Positions 48,279-54,890 of a stretch of DNA of 64,000 nt are shown here, one piece after another. The stretch is from Pseudomonas xantholysinigenes (GTDB lineage Bacteria; Pseudomonadota; Gammaproteobacteria; Pseudomonadales; Pseudomonadaceae). The position numbers and the translations under genes were made by a program. Position 1 is the stretch's first letter; each line of letters starts with the position of its first letter. The notes under the pieces are model-generated. The model made no database searches and was not told the origin of the DNA. It saw only the letters and a list, made by a program, of their open reading frames with translations. The stretch is from positions 746,001 to 810,000 of the forward strand of contig NZ_CP077095.1 of assembly GCF_014268885.2 (NCBI RefSeq), read 5' to 3'.

Positions 48279-49163
48279 ATGATGCGCCGTCCCGCTGCCC
48301 TGATCGCCTTGTGTGCCGGTCTTGCCCTGACTACCCAGGCCCTGGCCACCGAACTGCCGCAACGCTGGGTCAGTGCCGGTGGCGCCCTCAGCGAGTGGAT
48401 CAGTGCCCTCGGTGGTGAGCAGCGCTTGGTCGGTGTCGATACCACCAGCCAGCACCCGGAGTCGCTCAAGACCCTGCCAAGCATCGGTTACCAGCGGCAG
48501 CTGTCCGCCGAGGGCATCCTCAGCCTGCGCCCGGATGTGCTGGTGGGCACTGAAGAAATGGGACCGCCGCCGGTGCTGGCGCAGATTCGCAAGGCCGGCG
48601 TGCGTGTCGAGCTGTTCTCCAGCAAGGCCGAGATCGACGCGGTGGACGAAAACCTCAAGCACCTGGGGGCGCTGCTGGGCAGCCAGCAGAAGGCCGCCGA
48701 ACTGGCTGACGACTATCGCCAGCAGCTGGCGCAACTGCACAAACAGGTCGAACAGGCCCAAGCCGGGCAGCAAGCGCCGGGCGTGCTGCTGCTGGTCGGC
48801 CATGCGGGTGCCAAGCCGATGATTGCCGGGCAAGGGACTGCCGGTGACTGGGTGGTACGCCAGGCGGGCGGTCGCAACCTGGCCGACCACCAGGGCTACA
48901 AGAACTTCTCGGTGGAGGCCCTGGCAGCGCTGAATCCGGATGTGGTGGTGTTCTCCGACCGGGCCCTGAGCGGCGAACAGGCCCTGCAGGCGCTGATCAA
49001 GGAAAACCCGGCACTGGCAACCTCGCGGGCAGTGCGTGACAAGCGCTTGGTGTCTCTCGACCCGACACTGCTGGTTGGCGGCCTGGGCCCGCGCTTGCCG
49101 GCGACACTGCATGAGCTGGCGGCCAGCTTCTACCCTGCGGCCAAGGCCAGTCTCACCCCATGA
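48279..49163 (+). CDS. hmuT: Heme ABC transporter periplasmic heme-binding protein
   Basis: HmuT/PhuT receives heme in the periplasm and gives it to the permease. The 294-residue product has a signal peptide (RRPAALIALCAGLALTTQALA) and the cluster-A heme-binding fold: RWVSAGGALSEWISALGGE, LPSIGYQRQLSAEGILSLRPD, and VDTTSQHPE. A heme-ligand Tyr is likely in SIGYQ. ATG 48279 or 48282 may be used; AAAGGA (48268-48273) fits the first. The stop overlaps the permease start by 4 nt. Confidence 0.92.
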   Translation: MMRRPAALIALCAGLALTTQALATELPQRWVSAGGALSEWISALGGEQRLVGVDTTSQHPESLKTLPSIGYQRQLSAEGILSLRPDVLVGTEEMGPPPVLAQIRKAGVRVELFSSKAEIDAVDENLKHLGALLGSQQKAAELADDYRQQLAQLHKQVEQAQAGQQAPGVLLLVGHAGAKPMIAGQGTAGDWVVRQAGGRNLADHQGYKNFSVEALAALNPDVVVFSDRALSGEQALQALIKENPALATSRAVRDKRLVSLDPTLLVGGLGPRLPATLHELAASFYPAAKASLTP

Positions 49164-50197
49164 GGCAGCGGGTCCAGCCGCGCACGCTGTTCATCGTCCT
49201 GGCCCTGTTGTGCTTGCTGGCGGTCTGGCTGTCGCTGGCGCTGGGGCCGGTCAGTTTGCCGCTGTTCGACACCTTGCGCGCCGGGCTGCGGCTGCTTGGC
49301 GTGCCGGTGGCGGGTGAGGGCTTGGAGCAGGCCGAAATGATCCTGGGCCAGATCCGCCTGCCGCGCACCTTGCTGGGGCTGGCGGTGGGCGCGGTGCTGG
49401 CGTTGTCGGGCGTGGCGATGCAAGGGCTGTTTCGCAACCCTCTGGCCGATCCGGGATTGGTGGGCGTGGCCAGTGGTGCGGCGCTGGGCGCGGCAGTGGC
49501 GATTGTCGGCGGCAGTTGGCTGGGAGGCATCCCTGAGTGGTTCGCGCCCTATCTGCTGTCGCTCTGCGCGTTCGTCGGTGGTCTGGGGGTGACCGCGATG
49601 GTCTATCGCTTGGGCCGGCGCGACGGGCAGACCAATGTCGCCACCATGCTGCTGGCCGGTATCGCCATGACCGCGCTGGGTGGCTCGGCGGTGGGCCTGT
49701 TCACCTACCTGGCCGATGACGCCACCCTGCGCACCCTGACGTTCTGGAACCTGGGCAGTCTCAATGGCGCCAGTTACGAGCGCCTGTGGCCGTTGCTGCT
49801 GGTGGCGGCGGCGGTGGCGCTGTGGTTGCCGCGTCGGGCCCAGGCGCTCAATGCCTTGCTGCTGGGTGAGTCGGAGGCCCGCCACCTGGGGATCGAGGTG
49901 GAGGCGCTCAAGCGCGAACTGGTGTTCTGCACCGCCCTGGGGGTCGGCGCGGCGGTGGCCGCTGCCGGGTTGATCGGCTTCATCGGCCTGGTGGTGCCGC
50001 ACCTGGTGCGCCTGGTGGCCGGCCCGGATCACCGAGTGTTGCTGCCTGCGTCGTTGCTGGCCGGCGGTACGCTGCTACTGTTCGCCGATCTGATCGCGCG
50101 CCTGGCGCTGGCGCCTGCGGAACTGCCAATCGGTATCGTCACGGCCTTCATCGGTGCGCCGTTCTTCCTGTTCCTGCTGGTGAAGGTGCGCAACTGA
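49160..50197 (+). CDS. hmuU: Heme ABC transporter permease (FecCD family)
   Basis: The 345-residue membrane protein is a FecCD/BtuC-type permease with about ten helices. Motifs include [40 protein letters not shown] (about 85-104), and [20 protein letters not shown] near the C terminus. It is coupled to hmuT (ATGA overlap) and to hmuV (TGATG overlap). Confidence 0.94.
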   Translation: MRQRVQPRTLFIVLALLCLLAVWLSLALGPVSLPLFDTLRAGLRLLGVPVAGEGLEQAEMILGQIRLPRTLLGLAVGAVLALSGVAMQGLFRNPLADPGLVGVASGAALGAAVAIVGGSWLGGIPEWFAPYLLSLCAFVGGLGVTAMVYRLGRRDGQTNVATMLLAGIAMTALGGSAVGLFTYLADDATLRTLTFWNLGSLNGASYERLWPLLLVAAAVALWLPRRAQALNALLLGESEARHLGIEVEALKRELVFCTALGVGAAVAAAGLIGFIGLVVPHLVRLVAGPDHRVLLPASLLAGGTLLLFADLIARLALAPAELPIGIVTAFIGAPFFLFLLVKVRN

Positions 50198-50964
50198 TGC
50201 TCGATGTCCAAGGCCTGTCTCTAGTGCGCGGCGGCACTGAAGTACTGCGCGATATCAACCTGACCTTGCAGCCTGGGCGGATCCTTGGCGTGCTTGGGCC
50301 CAATGGTGCTGGCAAGAGCAGCTTGCTTGGCGTGTTGTGTGGTGAGTTGGCCCCCGCTGCCGGGCGTGTGCAGCTCGATGGGCGCGCGCTGCACGAGTGG
50401 GCTGGGCAGGAACGTGCCCGGCGCCTGGCGGTATTGCCGCAGGCCTCCAGCCTGGGGTTCGCCTTCAGTGTCGAGGAGGTGGTCGGCCTGGGCCGCCTGC
50501 CCCATGCCAGTGGTCGTCAGCGCGACGCCGAGATCGTTGCCGCAGCGCTGGCGGCGGCGGATGCACAGCACCTGGTGGCGCGCAGCTACCTGGCGCTCTC
50601 TGGAGGCGAGCGCCAGCGTGTGCACCTGGCCCGGGTGCTGGCCCAGCTGTGGCCGGGCGAGGCCGGCACCACGCTGTTGCTTGACGAGCCAACCTCCGCG
50701 CTTGATCCGTTGCACCAGCACACTACCCTGCAAGCCGTGCGCGACTTCGCCGACCGTGGCGCGGCGGTGCTGGTGATCCTGCATGACCTCAACCTGGCGG
50801 CGCGCTACTGTGACCATATCCTGCTGCTGGAGCAGGGCCGTTGCCATGCGCTGGATACCCCCGAGCAGGTGTTGACCCCGGTGGCGCTGCGCGCGGTGTT
50901 CGGTATCGATGTGCTGGTGCAGGCGCACCCGGAGCGCGGCCATCCGTTGATCATCACTCGCTAG
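50197..50964 (+). CDS. hmuV: Heme ABC transporter ATP-binding protein
   Basis: The 255-residue ATPase has Walker [10 protein letters not shown] (about 36-44), signature [15 protein letters not shown] (about 135-149), Walker [14 protein letters not shown] and the H-loop ILHDLN. It powers heme import with HmuU. The TAG stop (50962-50964) lies in the CTAG that borders a 146-bp inverted-repeat element, so the 3' end of the gene coincides with the edge of that insertion. Confidence 0.95.
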   Translation: MLDVQGLSLVRGGTEVLRDINLTLQPGRILGVLGPNGAGKSSLLGVLCGELAPAAGRVQLDGRALHEWAGQERARRLAVLPQASSLGFAFSVEEVVGLGRLPHASGRQRDAEIVAAALAAADAQHLVARSYLALSGGERQRVHLARVLAQLWPGEAGTTLLLDEPTSALDPLHQHTTLQAVRDFADRGAAVLVILHDLNLAARYCDHILLLEQGRCHALDTPEQVLTPVALRAVFGIDVLVQAHPERGHPLIITR

Positions 50965-51106
50965 GGTCTGTACGAAATGTGTCTGCGCGAAGGCCAGACA
51001 AGGCGAAACAGGGGGAGGAAGCGGAGAGTACTGGAGTACATGAGCATTCCGAGCCCTGTTTCAACGCAGTATGGGCGAGTGCAGATACATTTCGTACAGA
51101 GCCTAG
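50961..51106. mobile_element. MITE-like element with 22-bp terminal inverted repeats, flanked by CTAG
   Basis: GTCTGTACGAAATGTGTCTG (in 50965-50986) and its inverted counterpart in 51081-51102 match at 20 of 22 bases. Each end is flanked by CTAG, which would be the target duplication. The 102-bp interior has nested pairs (CGAAACAGGG at 51002 with CCCTGTTTC at 51055) and no ORF. This is the architecture of a non-autonomous miniature transposable element. I recall related repeats in pseudomonad genomes, but cannot assign the family or parent transposase. Confidence 0.75.
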
Positions 51107-51117
51107 GAGCCTGAGCC

Positions 51118-52005
51118 ATGCGCCATCCTCTGTTGTCCTGCATACCGATCTGCCTGGCGCTGGTCTTGGCGGGCTGCCAGGCCAGCCTGCCACCGCTGCC
51201 GGCCTGGCAGAGCAGCGAAGGGCGCGACAGCGCGCAGTTGGGGCAGATCCGCGAGTTGTCCACAGGCAGGCTGCTGAACCCTGAGCAACTGGTCGAACGG
51301 CTGGCCGTCGCACCTCGGGTACTGGTGGGCGAGAAGCACGACAACCCTGATCAGCATGCCTTGCAGCTCTGGTTGTTACAGGCACTGGACAGCCGCAGGC
51401 CCCAGGGCAGCCTGCTGCTGGAAATGCTCGAGCCCGGCCAGCAAGCAAGGGTCGACGCACAAAAGGGCGGGCTCCCGGCGGACCTGCCCAAGGCGCTCGA
51501 CTGGCAGGCCGGCTGGGACTGGAATCTGTATGGGCCGATCGTGCGCGAAGCCTTGGCGCGACCCTACCCACTGCTGGCCGCCAACTTGACGCCCGTGGAC
51601 ATCAAGCAAGCCTACCGCCAACCCTCGACACCGCCAGGCTCGCGGTCCAATGCGCCTGCCGTGGTACAGGCGCTGGGCGAGTACGTGCGCGCAGGCCACT
51701 GTGACCTGCTGCCGGCAAGCCAGTTGCCAGCGATGCTCAGTGTTCAGCAGCAGCGTGACCGGCGCATGGCCGAGCGTCTGCTCGACGCGCCGCAACCGGC
51801 CATGTTGTTCGCCGGTAGCTTCCATGCGCGCAAGGACCTTGGCGTGCCCCTGCACCTGATCGACCTCGGCGCCCAGGGTGAAAGCCTGGTGTTGCTGCTG
51901 GCGGAGGTTGGCGAGGTGATCGAGCCAGCCATGGCCGACTACGTCTGGTATACCGCGGCGCTCCCGGCACAGGACTACTGCGCCCAACTGCGCAAGGCCC
52001 CTTGA
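51118..52005 (+). CDS. ChaN-family heme-associated lipoprotein
   Basis: The 295-residue product has a lipoprotein signal peptide with lipobox LAGC (Cys20) and the ChaN core: VLVGEKHDNPDQHALQLWLL (about 66-85) with the candidate iron-binding His, LLLEMLEPGQQ, and MLFAGSFHARKDLGVP. ChaN proteins bind heme and are iron-regulated in Campylobacter; in P. aeruginosa the matching position holds phuW. It lies 153 bp after hmuV with the MITE-like element between, so it may have lost cotranscription. AGGAG (51105-51109) precedes the ATG. Confidence 0.87.
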   Translation: MRHPLLSCIPICLALVLAGCQASLPPLPAWQSSEGRDSAQLGQIRELSTGRLLNPEQLVERLAVAPRVLVGEKHDNPDQHALQLWLLQALDSRRPQGSLLLEMLEPGQQARVDAQKGGLPADLPKALDWQAGWDWNLYGPIVREALARPYPLLAANLTPVDIKQAYRQPSTPPGSRSNAPAVVQALGEYVRAGHCDLLPASQLPAMLSVQQQRDRRMAERLLDAPQPAMLFAGSFHARKDLGVPLHLIDLGAQGESLVLLLAEVGEVIEPAMADYVWYTAALPAQDYCAQLRKAP

Positions 52006-52014
52006 AGCGCAGGC

Positions 52015-52129
52015 AAAAAAAGACCCGGCAAAGTGCCGGGTCAATAACCGTGATTAGCCTGATGAGGAGATAATCTGAGCGTCCGAACCAGGGAGCATTC
52101 AGTTTATCCAACCAGTCTCGCGACCGGTT
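52015..52129 (-). ncRNA. prrF: PrrF-type iron-responsive small RNA
   Basis: PrrF RNAs are transcribed under iron starvation and repress iron-containing proteins by pairing. The minus strand from 52129 starts with a hairpin, AACCGGTC-GCGA-GACTGGTT, and carries the conserved pairing core CAGATTATCTCCTCATCAGG (from about 52076). It ends in terminator GACCCGGCA-CTT-TGCCGGGTC with T7 (52015-52042). The promoter and Fur box lie just upstream. Its position beside the heme uptake genes equals that of prrF1/prrF2 in P. aeruginosa, but only a single copy is present here. Confidence 0.94.
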
Positions 52130-52131
52130 GT

Positions 52132-52163
52132 GATAATCATAACGATTCTCATTTCGTAGTCAA
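52132..52163 (-). promoter_or_regulatory. prrF promoter with Fur box
   Basis: On the minus strand TTGACT (52163-52158), a 16-bp spacer and TATGAT (52141-52136) predict a start near 52129. GAGAATCGTTATGATTATC (52150-52132) matches the 19-bp Fur consensus at 14 positions and covers the -10, so Fur-Fe would block transcription. Confidence 0.88.
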
Positions 52164-52177
52164 TGCCTTTTGCCAAA

Positions 52178-52456
52178 TTATTTTTCGCTTTTCTGCGCCT
52201 GGCTCTTGGCATCGAGTTGTTGATTGAGCGCCTCCTTGCGTTCGGCCGGCAGGTCGTTCCAGTGCAGGTCCAGCAGGGCCCCCTCGATGGCGTACAGCAA
52301 CACCTTCGAAGCCCGAAAACCCCGCGTTCTCACCGCCTGATAGGCACCCACCGCGCCGAGCCGGCGCAAGTCCGATGCACTGTGGATCCCGACGGCGTGC
52401 AGCCATTGCGCGGAGGTCTTGCCAAGGTTTTTCAGATGCTGCAATTCATCGTTCAT
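52178..52456 (-). CDS. TfoX C-terminal domain protein
   Basis: The 92-residue product matches the C-terminal domain of TfoX/Sxy: LKNLGKTSAQWLHAVGIHSA and DLRRLGAVGAYQAVRTRGF. This helix-hairpin-helix-like fold lacks the N-terminal TfoX domain, so a role in competence is not implied. It lies immediately upstream of the prrF promoter on the same strand. Confidence 0.85.
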   Translation of the reverse strand: MNDELQHLKNLGKTSAQWLHAVGIHSASDLRRLGAVGAYQAVRTRGFRASKVLLYAIEGALLDLHWNDLPAERKEALNQQLDAKSQAQKSEK

Positions 52457-52762
52457 CGAGCCTCCTTGCGATGGCTGAACGGGTCGTGGGGATAAATCGC
52501 GAGCAGGTCAGTGAGGAGTGTAGCGGGGGTTGGAGATTGCGCGGCCTTTTGCCATCTGTCGGCGACGGGATGCTGCCTGGCGGTCGATCACAAGCTGTGC
52601 CAGCCCCCTGTGGGAGCGGGTTTACCCGCGAAGCAGGCGCTGCGGTGTGTGGCACCGGCGTTGCCGGTGTTCGCGGGCAAGCCCGCTCTCACAGGGATCG
52701 CGCCATATCAAGGCATCCGGGCAAGTCAGATGTCCCCGCAGTGTCAGGTCGGCAACAGCTGC
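52457..52762. other. Intergenic region with REP pair, no gene
   Basis: The 306 bp between the TfoX-domain gene and the pentapeptide gene (both minus) contain the REP pair 52606-52695 and otherwise nothing I recognise. The part nearest 52457 should hold the promoter of the TfoX-domain gene. Confidence 0.6.
52606..52695. repeat. REP palindrome pair, family A
   Basis: CCCTGTGGGAGCGGGTTTAC from 52606 and the inverted GGGCAAGCCCGCTCTCACAG ending at 52695, enclosing GGCACCGGCGTTGCCGGTG. It is nearly identical in plan to the pair at 25725-25813. Confidence 0.9.
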
Positions 52763-53110
52763 TCAGCGAGCGCCGCGATAACGCATCCGCGTGCCGAACT
52801 TCACCGACATCAGGATTTCGTCGGCACTCAGCTCGGCAGGGAAGTAGGTCCCGGAAATCTGCGCATGCGCCAGGCTTGCGCCTTCCAGGCCGTTTTCGCG
52901 CAAGTCCAGTCCGCGCAGGTCGGCGGCGCGGAAGTAAGCGTCGGTGAAATCGATGCCCTTCACATCCAGGTCGCGCAGGTCCAGCCCACGGAAATCACCA
53001 CCGCGAAAATCAATGGACGGGTGTGCGGCCTTGACCCGGTTGAACTCGGCGATCTTCTCGTCGCGCACCAGGGTGAACAGCAGGTTATCCAGCTGACGGG
53101 GTTGGTTCAT
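52763..53110 (-). CDS. Pentapeptide-repeat protein
   Basis: The 115-residue product has an N-terminal helical part (LDNLLFTLVRDEKIAEFN) and a run of pentapeptide repeats A(D/N)LXX at about 33-85: DFRGG, DFRGL, DLRDL, DVKGI, DFTDA, YFRAA, DLRGL. These would form a short right-handed beta-helix. Pentapeptide proteins range from DNA mimics (Qnr) to structural proteins; nothing here shows which. ATG 53110. Confidence 0.85.
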   Translation of the reverse strand: MNQPRQLDNLLFTLVRDEKIAEFNRVKAAHPSIDFRGGDFRGLDLRDLDVKGIDFTDAYFRAADLRGLDLRENGLEGASLAHAQISGTYFPAELSADEILMSVKFGTRMRYRGAR

Positions 53111-53210
53111 GGTGGCGCCTCCTCCGTGGGGTGTGATGATATTGTAATGCCATCACTGGAGGGGCGCCGGACTTCAGACGTGAACTGTCGACTGCTTCAC
53201 GCCTTGGGGT

Positions 53211-54773
53211 TCAAAGGCCGGGCAGGCGTTGGCGAATCTGCTCGATCACCTTGTTCATATTGCTGGCGTCCTGGGTGTCGACGCGGGTGCTTTGCGCCAG
53301 TTCTTCGGCATCCAGCGGCTCGCGGCTGGCCTGTTGCGCCTGGATCACTTCCAGGGTGGCATCCGACGGGTCGATGGCTTCGGCCTGGCGCTGAGCCAGC
53401 CAGCTGGCGATCACCGCGTCGGGCGCCTGGCAGTCGAGAATCAGGAACGGCACGCCGGTTTCGCTGGCGACCTGCGCCGCCGCCTTGCGCTGGCCTTGCT
53501 TGAGGTAGGTGGCGTCGATCACGACCGGGAAACCAGCGTGCAGGATGGTCGCGGCCAGTTCATGCAGGCGCTGGTAGGTAGCGGTACTGGCTTCTTTATC
53601 GTAGATGCCGGCCTCGAGCTGACCTGCGTTGTCTGCCGATTGCTTGCCGAACAGGCGCTTGCGCTCGACATCCGAACGCACGCGGACTGCGCCCAGCGCT
53701 TCGACCAGGCGCATGGCCACGTGGCTCTTGCCCACCGCCGAGACGCCCTCGGTGATGGCCAACAGGCGCGAGGGGATGGCGCTGTAGCTTTCGGCAAGGT
53801 TGGCGTAGTTGCGGTAGGTGCGCAGGGTGGTGGCGCGCTGCACGCCGTCGGCATCGGGCGCCAGGCTGAACAGCGCGACCTTGGCCCGCACCAGGGCGCG
53901 GTAGGCCTTGTAGAAGTTCAGCAGCTCCAGGCCTTGGTAGTCACCGGTCAGCTCCAGGTACTGGCTGATGAAACGCCGCGACAGGCACTTCAGGCCGCGG
54001 TCCTCAAGGTCCATGGCCAGGAAGCCGACGTCGGCGTAGACGTCGGTCAGGCGGAACGGCTCGTTGAACTCGATGCAGTCGAAGATCACCACCTTGCCGT
54101 CGATCAGGGTGGCGTTACCCAGGTGGATGTCGCCGTGGCATTCACGGATGAAACCATTGGCCTTGCGCGCCTCGAGCAGGCTATGCAGGCGCTTGAAGCT
54201 GTCCTGGGCCCAGGCTTGCAGGTTGTCCAGTTGTTGCAGGTCGGCCTTGTCGGTGAGGAATGGACGGATCTGCTCGAAGTTTTGCTCCACCGGCGCCATG
54301 ACCGCATCCGGGGTGCCCAGCGGATGTTCGACCGACACTTTCGGCGCCTGCAGGTGGAACTCGGCGATCTGCCGGGCCATCTGGTCGATGTGGCCGGCGT
54401 TCAGCTCGCCATTGGCCTGCAGGGTGCTGAGCATCTGGTCCTGGGGGAACTGGCGCATCTTCAGCGCGTACTCGATCGCCGGGCCTTCGCCACCGATCTG
54501 CGGGGCCTCGACACTGCCGGTGATCGGCAGCACTTCCAGGTACAGGCCTTCGGTCAGGCGCTGGTTCAGGCGCAGTTCTTCGTTACAAAAATGCCCGCGC
54601 TGGTCGAGGCCGGTGAAGTCGAGGAAGCCGAAGTTCATCGGCTTCTTGATCTTGTAGGCGTATTCGCCAGTGAGCAAAACCCAGGAGATGTGCGTCTCGA
54701 TGAGCTGGAAGCCCGCGACGGGGTGCGGATAGAGGGCGGGGTTCTGCAGCGCGCTGATCAGGGCTTGGCTCAC
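53211..54773 (-). CDS. Fused aminoglycoside-phosphotransferase-like and P-loop kinase protein
   Basis: The 520-residue product has two domains. The N-terminal half (about 25-320) is APH-like, with the catalytic loop ECHGDIHLGNATLID and the metal segment VVIFDCIEFNE. The C-terminal half (about 345-520) is an AAA-type kinase with Walker A GVSAVGKSH (about 347-355), Arg-rich lid VRSDVERKRLFG and VVIDATYL. The family is widespread and uncharacterised, and the substrate is unknown. It is divergent from mrcB with about 117 bp between. Confidence 0.85.
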   Translation of the reverse strand: MSQALISALQNPALYPHPVAGFQLIETHISWVLLTGEYAYKIKKPMNFGFLDFTGLDQRGHFCNEELRLNQRLTEGLYLEVLPITGSVEAPQIGGEGPAIEYALKMRQFPQDQMLSTLQANGELNAGHIDQMARQIAEFHLQAPKVSVEHPLGTPDAVMAPVEQNFEQIRPFLTDKADLQQLDNLQAWAQDSFKRLHSLLEARKANGFIRECHGDIHLGNATLIDGKVVIFDCIEFNEPFRLTDVYADVGFLAMDLEDRGLKCLSRRFISQYLELTGDYQGLELLNFYKAYRALVRAKVALFSLAPDADGVQRATTLRTYRNYANLAESYSAIPSRLLAITEGVSAVGKSHVAMRLVEALGAVRVRSDVERKRLFGKQSADNAGQLEAGIYDKEASTATYQRLHELAATILHAGFPVVIDATYLKQGQRKAAAQVASETGVPFLILDCQAPDAVIASWLAQRQAEAIDPSDATLEVIQAQQASREPLDAEELAQSTRVDTQDASNMNKVIEQIRQRLPGL

Positions 54774-54876
54774 GGATCATCCTTTACGGGTCAGGGAATT
54801 CGAATCGGACATTATGGTCAATGGTGCCGTCCCTGCAAACCGCCGAGGGGCGCCTGCCCCCCATTTCCAAAGTGCG

Positions 54877-54882
54877 TATAAT
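54877..54882 (+). promoter_or_regulatory. -10 element TATAAT abutting the mrcB start
   Basis: A consensus TATAAT lies 8 bp before the mrcB ATG (54891), which would place +1 at or within a base or two of the start codon. No clear -35 (the 54854 hexamer is TGCCCC) or Shine-Dalgarno is seen. Confidence 0.5.
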
Positions 54883-54890
54883 CCGCCGCC

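Noticed and set aside
52178..52456. Competence regulator TfoX
   Set aside because: Only the C-terminal TfoX-type domain is present; the N-terminal domain is missing, so a competence role is not supported.
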